Shown: positions 35,742-47,559 of the stretch, piece by piece
How positions within the stretch are numbered: the first letter of the stretch is position 1
How the letters are laid out: the number at the start of each line of letters is the position of its first letter
Assembly: GCF_031143425.1 (NCBI RefSeq)
Contig: NC_090440.1
Location: 1,273,279,123-1,273,343,122 of the forward strand
Direction of reading: 5' to 3'
DNA: 64,000 bases
Source: Pleurodeles waltl
Taxonomy: Eukaryota; Chordata; Amphibia; Caudata; Salamandridae
Notes under the pieces: generated by a model
What the model saw: the letters and a program-made list of their open reading frames with translations, nothing else
Databases searched by the model: none
Told to the model about the DNA's origin: nothing
Position numbers and translations under genes: made by a program

Positions 35742-37226
35742 ATGGCTGCTGCGTCTGGGGAAAGGGCCCCTGCCTTCACTGCTCAGGAGTTGGAGAAGCT
35801 AGTCGACGGGGTCCTCCCCCAGTACACGCTACTCTACGGTCCTCCAGACCAACAGGTAAGTACACAGGGAGCACGTTGTATGGGCTATGCTGGTTGGAGA
35901 GGGCTGGATGTCAGTAGCAAGGGGGCAGAGTTCAGCGACCATGAAGGACTGTGAATGCATGTGCCACATGGCAAGGGTAGGGATGGGGGCCACTCACTTT
36001 GATGGTGCACTTGTTAATGACTTCTCTTCTTCCCCTGTACATGTCATGTAGGTCAGCGCCCACCAGAAGAAGGACATTTGGCATGCCATCCCCAAGGACG
36101 TCCGGACCCTGGGGGTCCACCAGAGACGGGGCACCCACTGCCGTAAAAGATGGGAGGACATTCGCCACTGGATCAAGAAGACGGCGGAGGCTCACCTGGG
36201 GATGGCCTCCCAACGTGGGAGGGGTGCCCGTCGCACCATGACCCCCCTGATGTTCCGGATCCTGGCGGTGGCCTACCCTGAGTTGGATAGGCGCTTGAGG
36301 GCATCACAGCAGACACAAGGGGGTGAGTACAACATCATTCAGTGGACTTTCGCACAGTGGAGGGGTCTGGGTGGGGGAGGAGGGCTGTGGGTTTCCCTAG
36401 GCCAGGGCGAGTTAGGTAGGCTAGGCCCCTCCGTAATGCATGCCATGTGGCACTCCACCCCACCTCGGTAGAGTGCCAAGTACAGGTATACATGCCCCTG
36501 TGTCATCTATGTGTGCAGATGTCCACCATAGCCATGTGGGCCAGATCCCAGGAATTGCATCTGTAGAGGCCAAGAGCACGGCGTAGTGCAGGGGGCTGCT
36601 GTGTCTGTATTGTCCGCCAACGGTAGCTGTATTGTCCGCCAACGGTAGCGGTAAGCCATGCAGTCAACCTGTCTTTCTTCTGTCGTCCCCCCCTTTTTGT
36701 GCTCTCCCTGTTCTTTTGTGCATCAGCATCATCAGGCGGAGGTAAAGTGGCACCGGAGCACGAGGGAGCTGAATCCCACATGGCCATGGAGGGCCACACC
36801 ACAGACTCTGAATACACCAGTGGGACGGAGGGCAAGGGGAGCTTCACATTGGTCACCGGATCACCAAACAGCGACACAGACTCGTCCGCCGATGGGAGCT
36901 CCCTTGTGGTGGCGGCACCATCTGTGCCCCCCACTTCTACAGGTACATCCGCCATCCCCCCTACCAGCATCGCCCTCCCAGCAGCCCCTCAGCCTTTGCT
37001 CCGTGTCCGCTCACCCAGGAGGGTGGGCATCACCTTCGCCCCAGGCACCTCAGGCCCTGCCCCAGTCACCCCTGCTGCCCTCAGTGAGGAGGCCATTGAC
37101 CTCCTCAGGTCACTCACTGTTGGGCAGTCTACCATTGTGAATGCCATCCAGGATGTAGAAAGGGAGTTGCAACACGGTAATGCATTCCTGGAGGGCATTC
37201 ATTCTGGTCAGGCTGCCCTTCATTGA
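35742..37226 (+). CDS. Harbinger Myb/SANT-like protein 2, three exons, about 294 aa
   Basis: Three exons join in phase: 35,742-35,855 (ends CAG|GTAAGT, 38 codons), 36,052-36,322 (after GTAG, ends at GTGAGT) and 36,727-37,226 (after a TCAG acceptor, to the stop). They total 885 nt with stop. The first two exons encode a Myb/SANT-like (trihelix-type, NAIF1-like) domain: FTAQELEKLVDGVLPQY, then DIWHAIPKDVRTLG and CRKRWEDIRHWIKK. The third exon is Ser/Thr/Pro-rich and ends in a helical stretch (EEAIDLLRSLTVGQSTIVNAI) that could be an oligomerisation helix. No stop or shift was found, so it is potentially functional. The related exon 1 at 63,531 is broken. Splice sites are inferred, not verified. 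Confidence 0.7.
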
Positions 37227-37253
37227 ACCCTGCAATCTCTGGCCTCAGCACTG

Positions 37254-38113
37254 ATGGCAGCCATTGTCCCTGTGTCTAGCCTCTCCCCTCCAACTTCCTC
37301 CACCAGACCCAATTCCCTGTACCCCAGCCTATCCCAAACACAACATCAGACAAGCATGCACACACCCCAACACACAAAAGTAGCTCAGGCAAACATAAGC
37401 ACCACACAACCCACAGGCACTCACACAAGCATCACCCACATACAGACACAGCAACATCCACTGCCTCCACTGTGTCCCCCTCCTCGTCGTCTCCCTCCTC
37501 CCTCCCAGTGTCGTCTACACTCTCACCTGCATGCACTACATCTACAGGCACTCGCACCAGAACACCCAGCACCACACCCCGCTTACCTGCACTCACCACC
37601 CCTACTACCATTAACACGTCCCCTGTGTCCACTCCCAGTGTGTCTGTGACGCTCCCTCCCAAATTACACAAACGCGGGCACCCACACACCCAACATCCAT
37701 CCACCTCAAGACAGCCTCCAGTACCTGCACCTGCACCCAAATCACCTAAAGTTACACCTCCTACAGCCACCTCCTCTTCCTCCACTCCCAGACCCCCTCC
37801 ACCTACCCATCCCAGTGTTCGTCAGAAACTCTTCCTCAGCGACGTTGACCTCTTTCCCACGACCCCCACCCCTCCAATTCATAGGTCCCGTAGTAGCACC
37901 TCAGCCAAAAAAAGTCCGGTACCAGTGGTGCGTGTTAAAGGTGTGTGGAGTGCAACGGCCACCAGGGCAGCCAGTGTGACACGGAGCCAAAGCACTGCCA
38001 GTCCACCCCCTGTAAAGCACCTTAAGTTGGAAAGTGGCCGACGGGAGAGGGTGAAGACTCTTGCCGGCAAAACAGCTCACAAGGGTCCCGGTGGAGTGCA
38101 TAGTCTGCTGTGA
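37254..38113 (+). other. Low-complexity Ser/Thr/Pro-rich open frames
   Basis: C-rich, purine-poor sequence gives long overlapping open frames (37,254-37,649 and 37,472-38,113) dominated by Ser, Thr and Pro, ending in a basic tail. It directly follows the stop of the Myb/SANT gene in another frame. It could be a former extension of that protein or transcribed 3' sequence. Confidence 0.35.
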
Positions 38114-38220
38114 CTCCTCCCAAGGTGGTGAAGGGGCAGAAGAAGTCTCCAAAGTCTGGGAAGAGCAGGACGGCGGAGAAGGCCGCCATCCTCCCCGCCG
38201 GCCGGGACGCCACCGCCAGC

Positions 38221-38436
38221 AGTATCGTCACTGGTCCGGAGACCACCGCCAGAGTCAGTGCCCAGGAGGGCACCAGTATCGTCACTGGTCCGGAGACCAC
38301 CGCCAGAGTCAGTTCCCAGGAGGGCACCAGTATCGTCACTGGTCCGGAGACCACCGCCAGAGTCAGTGCCCAGGAGGGCACCAGTATCGTCACTGGTCAG
38401 GAGACTACCGCCAGCGTCAGTGACCTGGAGGGCCCC
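38221..38436 (+). repeat. 54-bp tandem repeat, four copies
   Basis: Units start at 38,221, 38,275, 38,329 and 38,383. Each begins AGTATCGTCACTGGTC. The period is a multiple of three, and an open frame (38,110-38,463) reads an 18-residue unit SIVTGPETTARVSAQEGT four times. Whether it is translated is unknown. Confidence 0.9.
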
Positions 38437-38520
38437 GGCAGCCACAGCCCCGCTGGGCACTGAGGGACCGTAATGCCACACACCGCTGCACAGGTCAGAG
38501 ACAGCAAAGGCAAGCACCGC

Positions 38521-39200
38521 TGAACAGGCCAAAGACTGACATGGTGAAGACCGCTGAAAAGGGCAAAGCACCGCCATGGCAAAGCACCGCTGAACAGGCC
38601 AAAGACCGACATGGTGAAGACCGCTGATCAGGGCAAAGCACCGCCATGGCAAAGCACCGCTGAACAGGCCAAAGACCGACATGGTGAAGACCGCTGAACA
38701 GGGCAAAGCACCGCCATGGTAAAGCACAGCTGAACAGGCCAAAGACCGACATGGTGAAGACCGCTGAACAGGGCAAAGCACCGCCATGGTAAAGCACAGC
38801 TGAACAGGCCAAAGACCGACATGGTGAAGACCGCTGAACAGGGCAAAGCACCGCCATGGCAAAGCACCGCTGAACAGGCCAAAGACCGACATGGTGAAGA
38901 CCGCTGAACAGGGCAAAGCACCGCCATGGCAAAGCACAGCTGAACAGGCCAAAGACCGACATGGTGAAGACCGCTGAGCAGGGCAAAGCACTGCAATGGC
39001 AAAGCACCGCTGAACAGGCCAAAGACCGACATGGTGAAGACCGACTGACATGGTGAAGGCCACTGAACAGGGCAAAGCATCGCCATGGCAAAGCACAGCT
39101 GAACAGGCCAAAGACCGACATGGTGAAGACTGCTGAACAGGGCAAAGCACCGCCATGGCAAAGCACCGCTGAACAGGGCAAAGCACCGCCAAATCAAGCA
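38521..39200. repeat. 70-bp minisatellite, about nine copies
   Basis: TGAACAGGCCAAAGAC recurs every 70 bp at 38,521, 38,591, 38,661, 38,731, 38,801, 38,871, 38,941 and 39,011. Less regular units follow to 39,200. Seventy is not a multiple of three, yet the minus strand is open in all phases of the unit, producing a 617-codon frame that is an artefact. Confidence 0.95.
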
Positions 39201-39392
39201 TCGTTAGCCCATGTGCAGCTGGGACAGTGACGGAACAGGGACCGTCACGGGGAGCGTGATGCACTCCGGGCACCAGTCCCCCTCCAGAACCAGTGGAGAC
39301 CTGCATCCACTCTGTCTGTCCTTCACAGGATGAAGCACTCTGGGCACCAGTCCCCCTCCAGAACCAGTGGAGTATGTTATCCACTTGAGTGA

Positions 39393-39620
39393 CTGTGGCT
39401 TTGCACTCCCCAGGATGGTACAGTGGGCAACCCACCCACTGTAGAGACTTGACAGACTGTGGCTTTGCACTCCCCAGGATTGTACAGTGGGCAAACCACC
39501 CACTGTAGAGACTTGAGAGACTGTGGCTTTGCACTCCCCAGGATGGTACAGTGGGCAACCCATCCACTGTAGAGACTTGAGAGACTGTGGCTTTGCACTC
39601 CCCAGGATACATCAATGGGC
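39393..39620. repeat. 64-bp tandem repeat, about four copies
   Basis: CTGTGGCTTTGCACTCCCCA recurs at 39,393, 39,457, 39,521 and 39,585. Just upstream a GCACCAGTCCCCCTCCAGAA block occurs twice (about 39,269 and 39,340). All lie in the 3' portion of the Harbinger element. Confidence 0.9.
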
Positions 39621-40496
39621 ATGGAGCCCCGTCGTGGATCTGGCGTGGTGCTGTAATCCGGCTGAGGTGCCCCCCCTTCCCTTCCACCTGAGGTGCCTGT
39701 TGTATTTCTATCTGATGCCCCTGCAGTGTTCTCTCCGTTTGTGGACAGGTATCTAGTGTGGGCCTCGCCCATGCATTTTGGGCCCAGTGGTCCACGGACA
39801 TTGAAATGTGCATACCTGCACTACTAATCGTGATGTATATGTTTGGAAAGTGTATATATATCTGTATATAGTAGGTTACTGTATTTTGATACATTACAAT
39901 GTTTGAACTGATTTCCTTTTGTCTTTGCATTCTTCCGGAGGGGTTGTGGGTTGTTACTGTGCTGTTTGGAACTGCATTGGTGTGTGTGTTGTAGTGTGCG
40001 AGGGTCGGGTTGGGGGTGGGGGTGTTGCGTGTGTGTCCCCCTGACTTTTGCCTCCCCTATGTCGTAGGTGCAGTACTCACCGTTGTCTGCAGCGCCTACA
40101 TTGCTGGTGATCGTAGATGAGCAGGAAGACAAGCGCAGGGAGTATTTGTAGTTCGGGCTCCATGGTAGCCTCCTTTCTCGTGGAGTGTGTTCAGGTGAGC
40201 GTTTTCCCATTGCAAAAGCTGTTTCCGCCATGCTTTTATCCACAGTGAATCCGCCCCGGAAAAGGTGACGGATTGGCGGGTTGTGATACTGTGGGCGGTG
40301 CATTGTCTTCCGCCTGTCTGTTGGCGGTGACCGCCGCGCTGCTTGTCTGTACCGCCGTGGCGGTCGGAGTGTTGAAGTGGCTGTCTATGTTGGCGGTTTC
40401 CGCCACAGTCATAATTCCCTTCTTTTGTCCGCCGGCCTGTTTGCGGTATTACCGCAGCTTTAACACCGTCCGCCAGGGTTGTAATGACCACCAAAG

Positions 40497-43400
40497 TGTC
40501 TTAAGTCTTTAAAAAGCAAACAAAGTCTCTTTCAAGCACAAAGTACCTGGTTGTAGTGACTTGCGTTGTTATTTTCCATGCGGGGAAGACATTGCATCGA
40601 TTTCCGGTGCACGGACGGGTCTCCTCTTCGGGTTGCGGGGTTTTCAGACGCCCCGAGGTGTGTGCGTGGAATACTGGGCTTGTGGTCCATCTGCGCGTCG
40701 TTCTGGTGGGCAATGCGTGGAATTTTCTCCCTCACGGCAGGCGCTGCGTCGATTTCCCCTCTGGAAGTCGGGTGGCGTTGTCCAGGCTGGCCGTGCGTCG
40801 AAGTTCCGGGTGCACCACAGCTGCTGCGTCGATCTTTTTCTCGCGAAGTCGAGTGGTGTCTTTCCGGTTCGGCGTGCAGTGAATTTTTCACCGCAGAACA
40901 AGCTGTGCATCAAATTTTTCGGTGCACAAGGAGTCCAGTTGCAAGATAGAAGTCTTTTTGGTTCTGAGACTTCAGGGAACAGGAGGCAAGCTCTATCCAA
41001 GCCCTTGGAAAGCACTTCTGCAGCAAAGCAAGAGAGCAGCAAGACAGCAGGGCAACAGCAAGGCAGCAGTCCTTTGTAGAAAGCAGTCAGGTGAGTCCTT
41101 TAGGCAGCCAGGCAGTTCTTCTTGTCAGGGCGCAGGTTCTGATTCAGGTTTCTTCTCCAGGAGTGTCTGAGGTGGTAGGGCAGAGGCCCTGTTTTATACC
41201 CAAATGAGCTTTGAAGTAGGGGAGACTTCAAAGAGTGGCTTAGAAGTGCACCAGGTCCCTTTTCAGTTCAATCCTGTCTGCCAAGCTCCCAGTAGGGGGT
41301 GTGGCAGTCCTTTGTGTGAGAGCAGGCCCTCCACCCTCCCAGCCCAGGAAGACCCATTCAAAATGCAGATGTATGCAAGTGAGGCTGAGTACCCTGTGTT
41401 TGGGGTGTGTCTGAGTGAATGCACAAGGAGCTGTCAACTAAACCCAGCCAGACGTGGATTGTAAGGCACAGAAAGATTTAAGTGCAGAGAAATGCTCACG
41501 TTCTAAAAGTGGCATTTCTAAAATAGTAATATTAAATCCAACTTTACCAGTCAGCAGGATTTTGTATTACCATTCTGGCCATACTAAATATGACCTTCCT
41601 ACTCCTTTCAGATCAGCAGCTACCACTTCAACAATGTATGAGGGTAGCCCCAATGTTAGCCTATGAAGGGAGCAGGCCTCACAGTAGTGTAAAAACAAAT
41701 TTAGGAGTTTTACACTACCAGGACATGTAAACTACACAGGTACATGTCCTGCCTTTCACCCACACAGCACCCTGCTCTAGGGGTTACCTAGGGCACACAT
41801 TAGGGGTGACATATGTAGAAAAAGGGGAGTTTTAGGCTTGGCAAGTACTTTTAAATGCCAAGTCGAAGTGACAGTGAAACTGCACACACAGGCCTTGCAA
41901 TGGCAGGCCTGAGACAAGGTAAAGGGGCTACTAAAGTGGGTGGCACAACCAGTGCTGCAGGCCCACTAGTAGCATTTAATCTACAGGCCCGGGGCACATA
42001 CAGTGCACCTTACTAGGGACTTATAGGTAAATTAAATAGTCCAATTGGGTATGATCCAATGTTACCATGTTTAAAGGGAGAGAGCATATGCACTTTAGCA
42101 CTGGTTAGCAGTAGTAAAGTGCGCAGTGTCTAGAAACCAGCAAAAGCAGTGTCCAAAAAGTGGAGGGAGGCAGGCAAAAAGTTAGGGGTGACGACCCTAA
42201 GGCTGTCAGGTCTAACAGACTGCAAACAACCAGTGATGGATTCCTAGACCTGAAGACCTGTGGAGAGAGGAGACCAATTCCAGAAGTTGAAGAAGAGTCC
42301 AGGAAGAACAGGAGCACCTGCCCACCGGTAAGAAGGTGCAAAAGGGGATTCTTCAGTTGGAAGAAAAGTACAGAAATGCACCAAATAGGATATCTGCAGG
42401 TTCTTGCTTTGTGCAAGAGATGTCCCACGTCGAGTTGTTGGATGCAGGCTGTTTGCGTCACTAGATTCTGCCAACAAGCCTTGGTTCCCGCAAGTATGAG
42501 GTTTGCATAAAAGATGAGCTGCCTGGACCCAGGAGGGACCTGGGGGTCTCAACTCAGACTGAGGAGACCCAGGGGGCTCTCAACACTTCAGGGAGCCCTC
42601 AGAAGACCAGGCAGCGCCCATGGGAGTCCCAGAACATGGGGACAAAGGAGTTACAAAATGCAGTCATTGCAGCACTACACTGGAAGATCCCACGCTGCTG
42701 GAGAACAACTCAGAGAGCTGTGCATCGCAGGATGGAATGCTGGGGACCTGGGCTACACTGTGCACAAAGAACCTTTGGAAGAAGTACACAGAAACCCAAG
42801 GAGCTGCTGAAGACGCGGGGTAATGTTGCAGCAAGTTGGACGGGTGGACCTTTGGACAGTCTGGGTCACTTTGATCCAACACCTGTGTTCCAGGGAGCAC
42901 GCTCGTCGACAGTAGAGGAATCCCAGAGTACCAGTTGTCATCGTAGGGAGGTGCCTGCTGAATCAAGGAAGTGACTCCCTCATTCCACGGGAGATTCCTT
43001 TGGTTCTTCTGGTGCAGGGTAAAGACAGGCAGTACTCAGAGCGTGCAGACCTTGGTAACTGTTGCAATTGCTGGCAGGAGCTAAAGTTGCAGGTCACAGA
43101 GATCATCCTGGATACTTTGTTGCGGTTACAGTGGTTCCTGGAGCAGTCTGCGGTTTATCTGATGGTCAGAAGCTGAAGCAGAGGATGCAGAGGATGCAGA
43201 GGAGTCCTACAAGAATCTTGCAAACCGAATCTGAGGAAACACCCTGAGGAGAGACCCAAAATAGCCCTGAGAGAGGGATTGGCTACCTACCCAGGTATGC
43301 ACCTATCAGGAGGGGTCTCTGATGTCACCTGTTGGCACTGGCCACTCAGATGCTCCCAGAGAATCCCCATACCTTGGAATCCAAGATGACTAGCACCAGC

Positions 43401-44619
43401 TACACTCTCGAGGAGCTCTGGGCACCACCCCTGGGGTGGTGATGGACAGGGGAGTGGTCACTCTCCTTTCCTTTGTCCAGTTTCACATCAGAGCAGGGAC
43501 TGGGGGTCCCTGTACCTGTGTAGAATGGAATATGCAAGAAAGGCACCATTTGAGCCCTTCAAAGTATTTCCAGAGGCTCTGGGAGGATACCCCTCCCATG
43601 CCTGTAACACCTATTTCCAATGGGGGAGGGTGTAACACCCCTCTCCTAAAGGAAATACATTGTTCTGCCTTCCTGGGATTGAGCTGCTCAATCCCCAGGA
43701 GGGACGAATCCTGTCTGTGAGGTGGCAGCAGCTGGGGCTGCAGTGGAAACCTCAGAGAGCTGGTTTGGCAGTAATGGGGGTCCATGGTGGAGCCCCTAGG
43801 GTGCATGGAATTGTCCCCCCAATACCAGATTTAGATTGGGGGTTCAATTTCGTAATCTTAGACACGTCACATGGCCAAATTTGGAGTTACCATTGTGAAG
43901 CTACATATATGTATTGACATATATGTAGTGCACGCTTATAATGGTGTCCCCACACTCACGAAGTCCGGGGAATTGGCCCTTGCAACATGGGGGCACCTTT
44001 GCCAGTGCAAGGGTGCCCTCACACACAGTAACTTTGCACCTAACCTTCAGTAAATGAAGGTTAGAGACATAGGCGACTTATAAGTTACTTGCTGCAGTAA
44101 AAAATGGCTGTGAAATAGTGTTTGCTCTATTTCACTTAGGCTGAAGTGGCAGTCCTGAAGAAAGGTTTGTATGAGCTCTTTTTGGGTGGCAAAAGAAATG
44201 CTGCAGCCCATAAGGATCTCCTGGAACCCCAATGCCCTGGGTACCTAGATACGATATATTAGGGACTTATAAGCAGGGTCCAGTGTGCCAATATGAATTG
44301 GAATATGGAGTCACTAAACCTATAGCGACAAATTTGGTACATAGAGAAATCATAAGCACAGGAGTTCTGGTTAGCAGAACTCCTGTGACAGTCAAGCATA
44401 CTGACAACACACATAGGCCACAAACTATGAGCACTGGGGTACTGGCTAGCAGGATCCGAGTTAGACAGTAAAAAACACACTGACAAATAGGTTTCAAACT
44501 ATGAGCACTGGGGTTCTGGCTAGCAGGATCCCGGTGAGACAGTAAAAACAAACTAACAAACACTGACAAACATGCCAAAAATGGGGGTAACTATGCTAGA
44601 AAGAGGCTACTTTCTCACA
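40497..44619 (-). mobile_element. 4.1-kb noncoding element with LTR-like TG...CA ends
   Basis: On the minus strand it starts TGTGAGAAAGTAGCCTCTTT (44,619) and ends AAAGACTTAAGACA (40,497). No target duplication is visible. Near the minus-strand start are about three degenerate 75-bp repeats (44,360-44,560, AGCACTGGGGTTCTGGCTAG). At the other end there is a degenerate TGCGTCGATTTCC motif repeated about six times (40,590-40,920). No coding domain was found on either strand. It could be an unusually long solo LTR or a non-autonomous LTR element; the orientation and class are tentative. Confidence 0.45.
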
Positions 44620-45501
44620 GCAACCATCTCAACAAGAGGTCATTCCATCAATTGCTTAGCTCTGCCTTGAAAGAGCCCCATGGGCCCGATGGTTTTACAG
44701 CTGCCTATTACAAAATATTTTACCTAATCCTAGTCCCAGTACGGGCACTTCTCTATTATGATTTCTCAAAATACCCACCATGCAGGAGGAAGTTATAACA
44801 GTAGTTCGCGAACCAGGGAAAGACCCCACATGATGCATGCTGTACCGCCCTATATCACTTCTAAACATCGACATGGATATATTCATGGGAATCCTGGCCT
44901 GATGGGCTGGTCCTTACATGCAAAGTTTTATAGACCAATATCAAACCCAGGTTACTGCATCCCCCATAATGTGATGCATTGATTATACAAAACACAGATT
45001 ACACATCCTCAGCAAAGTGAAATATACAGGGAACCCAATGTTCCTCTTGTCGATAGATTCAGAAAAGCCTTTCAACCGGGTCCATTGGACCTTTCTGACG
45101 GAAGTCCTGATGAAAGTGGGGATAGGGCCCAGATCTGGAACTTGGATACTCAATAACTATGCTGCACCCACTGCCAGGTTTAGGGTGAATGGACACCTCT
45201 CGTGCCCCTTTGCTGTTTCTAGAGGGACATGAAAATGGTGTCCCCTGTCCCCCACCTATTTTCACTCTACATGGAGCCACTCGCAGGGAAGATACGATTA
45301 AATCTGAGTATATAGGGAGAGCCATTTGTAGTCAACAACACAAACTGGCTCTATATGCAAATTATGTGATGGTAATGCTTTTTGACCATACTAACTCTAT
45401 TCAGTTCCTTCTAAAGGAGCTAGTACGCTTCATCCAAGCCTCTGGATTTAAAATGAACTCTCTCAAGTCTCAAATCATGAGCATCAATGTTTCCTAGGTC
45501 C
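44620..45501 (+). pseudogene. L1 ORF2 reverse-transcriptase segment
   Basis: Translations show PHGPDGFTAAYYKIF (the SPGPDGF block of L1 reverse transcriptases), then a diverged YRPISLLNIDMDI, then FLLSIDSEKPFNRVHWTFL, PTARFRVNGHLSCPF and a degenerate LYADD-like LYANYVM. Stops and frameshifts break it. The sequence ends at the piggyBac-family insertion at 45,502, and the later part of ORF2 resumes at 52,860. Confidence 0.85.
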
Positions 45502-45505
45502 TTAC

Positions 45506-46190
45506 TACCTCCCTGGTGCGGGTCACGACCAGTGGCCGACACCAGAGAGGGATTTTCTTTTTTTTTTTTTTTTTACCCCTGGGAGACACAGAAGAGCTTC
45601 CGTGTCTCCCCCCCACCCACCACCCACCCCTTTGTGACGTCAGCGCGCGAGAGGCTCGCTGACATCACTGTGTTGTTTTCCCCATCAGAGCAGGAAACGG
45701 CCCTCCGATGGGGAAAACGGCCCCAAGCGGCCTTCCCCACGTTCGGGAAGGCCGAGTATGAAAGGGGAGACTCTCTCCTTTCATACGAGGCCTTCCCAAA
45801 CGGGCTTCCTGGCAAGGAAACGCCACTAGACACCAGGGATTTCACTTGGGGGGTCGGCCCCCCTAGGAAAATGGGGCGGCCACCCGGGCCATATTTTTAA
45901 ATTTAAAGGTTTGGGCCCCCTGGGGGGGGGGCGCGATCGCGCACGATTGCGCCACCCCCAGGGGCTTATTTATTTATTTATTTTTAAACCAAATTGACAG
46001 GGGGTCGCTTGTAGGCAGGGCGACCCCCTGCGGGCCATATATTTTAGATTTCAATTTTGGGGCCACCTGGTGGGGCGCGATCGCGCCACCCCCAAGGGCT
46101 AATTTTGAAAAAAATTAAAATACGATGTTGACAGGGGGTCGCCCATAGGCAGGGCGAACCCCTGTGGGGGCAATTTTTTTGTTGTTGTTG
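45506..46190. repeat. Hairpin battery of the decayed piggyBac copy
   Basis: Successive inverted repeats include CTGGTGCGGGTCAC with its near-complement (14-bp arms), GGGAGACAC...CGTGTCTCCC, GACGTCAGCG..CGCTGACATC, TTTTCCCCATC...GATGGGGAAAA, TATGAAAGGGGAG...CTCCTTTCATA, and GGGGGTCGC-type stems. CACTAGACACCAGGGATTTC (45,826) is identical to the unit word of the array at 1056-2625. Confidence 0.8.
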
Positions 46191-46222
46191 TAGTTTTCCC
46201 TGGGTAGATATGCCTATCTACA

Positions 46223-46260
46223 TTGATATATCTATGGATATGTATATATATATATATAGA

Positions 46261-46314
<54 letters not shown>

Positions 46315-46346
46315 TATCCATGTAGATAGATATATCTATATAGCGA

Positions 46347-46410
<64 letters not shown>

Positions 46411-46501
46411 TTTTGTCAGTGCATGTGTGGTTTCCCTGGGGGCTGCAATCGGCCCCCAGGAAAACCAGACCCACATATAAAAGTGATCTATATATATATA
46501 T

Positions 46502-46560
<59 letters not shown>
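46223..46560. repeat. TA and CT microsatellites
   Basis: Long (TA)n runs flank a short (CT)n run and a 60-bp non-repetitive island around 46,420. Tyr/Ile-repeat open frames here are artefacts. Confidence 0.95.
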
Positions 46561-46563
<3 letters not shown>

Positions 46564-47165
46564 ATATATTTGCCACCAGTTGTCTTGCAGTTGCAGCTTG
46601 CGTCTTCAAAGCAGTGCACATACTTCAACTGACGCATTTCAACTGTAGCTTTTAGGCAGCAATAAAGAAGTCAAGTAAGTCTTGTGATTATGTTTCTGCT
46701 ACAAAAGGATCAGACTTTTGCCTAGTGGCAGTTTTAGTGCCATAAAGAAGCGCATAAGGTTTATATGACTACTGCAAAGAGCAAATCTGTATTTTAAGTA
46801 AATAGCTTAGTACGTTAGTAAAGTCAGCCACTACCTGCACTATGATACAAATGAAATGTATGTGCGGGGTGGCTATGGAGAGATGAAGAGCACGTTTGCT
46901 GGGTGGTAATGAGGGAATCCAACGAGGAGGACATGGGAGTGGGAGCACCAATAATGATTGTTGGACTGGGCGCAGGAGGTGCTAAAGACTGTGACGAATG
47001 GTATGTGACAAGGTGTTTGAGTGTCTTGAAAGAACGTGCTGATTGAGGGAAGAAGCGCAGGTAAGGTAGCCTCTACTGTTGCACGTATCACACAGGCACA
47101 CCAGCAATTTTGTGACTGTCTATGTAGGCTAGTGTTTTAGAGCAACAGTTTAGCCAATAGCAGAG

Positions 47166-47510
47166 ATGGCATCTTGATGGATGACTGCTGCTGACATCAC
47201 TCTGGTTATAGAGGACAGCTCTGACATAGGATCGGAGACTGAGACAGCAGATACTGAGACAGCATCTGAGGGATAGGACAATGGCGCAGACTCTGGGAGT
47301 GATTTTTCAGTTGGAGGAGTCCCATTGGATAACTCCTTCCAGTAAATTGTGAGGGAGGTGATGAGGGCAGTCCTGTTGTCCCTTCACAAGCACAGTCTGT
47401 GCAACAGGGCAATAGTGGGTTAGCCCAACCCAGAGAGCAGGTGAATGCGGGGGTAAGCACAAAGAGGGTGCTCTCTTGGGAGCTCCCCAATTTAGTTCAG
47501 ATCCGAATTC
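47166..47510 (+). pseudogene. piggyBac transposase, N-terminal remnant
   Basis: From the ATG at 47,166 the sequence aligns with the start of the transposase at 3158. Both show MAS, then MTA, then an acidic Ser-rich stretch, then DSGSDFSV here versus DSGSEFSV there. An in-frame stop occurs within the first codons and more stops follow. Homology ends after about 110 codons, where satellite-like sequence begins, so the whole catalytic core is deleted. It cannot encode a transposase. Confidence 0.75.
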
Positions 47511-47559
47511 CACTGCCCAAATTGTATTGTGGAGACATCAAAATTATCTATCACAAAAC

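Larger units (their letters stand above)
33103..40492 (+). mobile_element. PIF/Harbinger element, 7.4 kb, three genes
   Basis: The ends are inverted and imperfect: GGCCCTCATTCCAACATTG at the left and, complemented, GGTGGTCATTACAACCCTGG at the right, matching the family A MITE terminus. TAA precedes the left end; AAA follows the right, so a TWA duplication is plausible but not exact. Contents: Myb/SANT-like exon (33,703), transposase on minus (34,249-35,205), GC-rich divergent spacer, spliced second Myb/SANT-like gene (35,742-37,226), then low-complexity and minisatellite sequence. A second copy begins at 59,744. Confidence 0.85.

Noticed and set aside
38077..39930. 617-codon open frame on the minus strand with a repetitive Leu/Cys/Ala-rich product
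   Set aside because: It is generated by the 70-bp minisatellite, whose unit lacks stops in all minus-strand phases; no domain, start context or codon bias.
42105..42974. Several 100-118 codon frames in the 4.1-kb element
   Set aside because: They overlap on both strands and show no domain; they look like chance frames in noncoding repeat sequence.
46223..46655. Tyr/Ile-rich frames on both strands
   Set aside because: Translation of TA and CT microsatellites.
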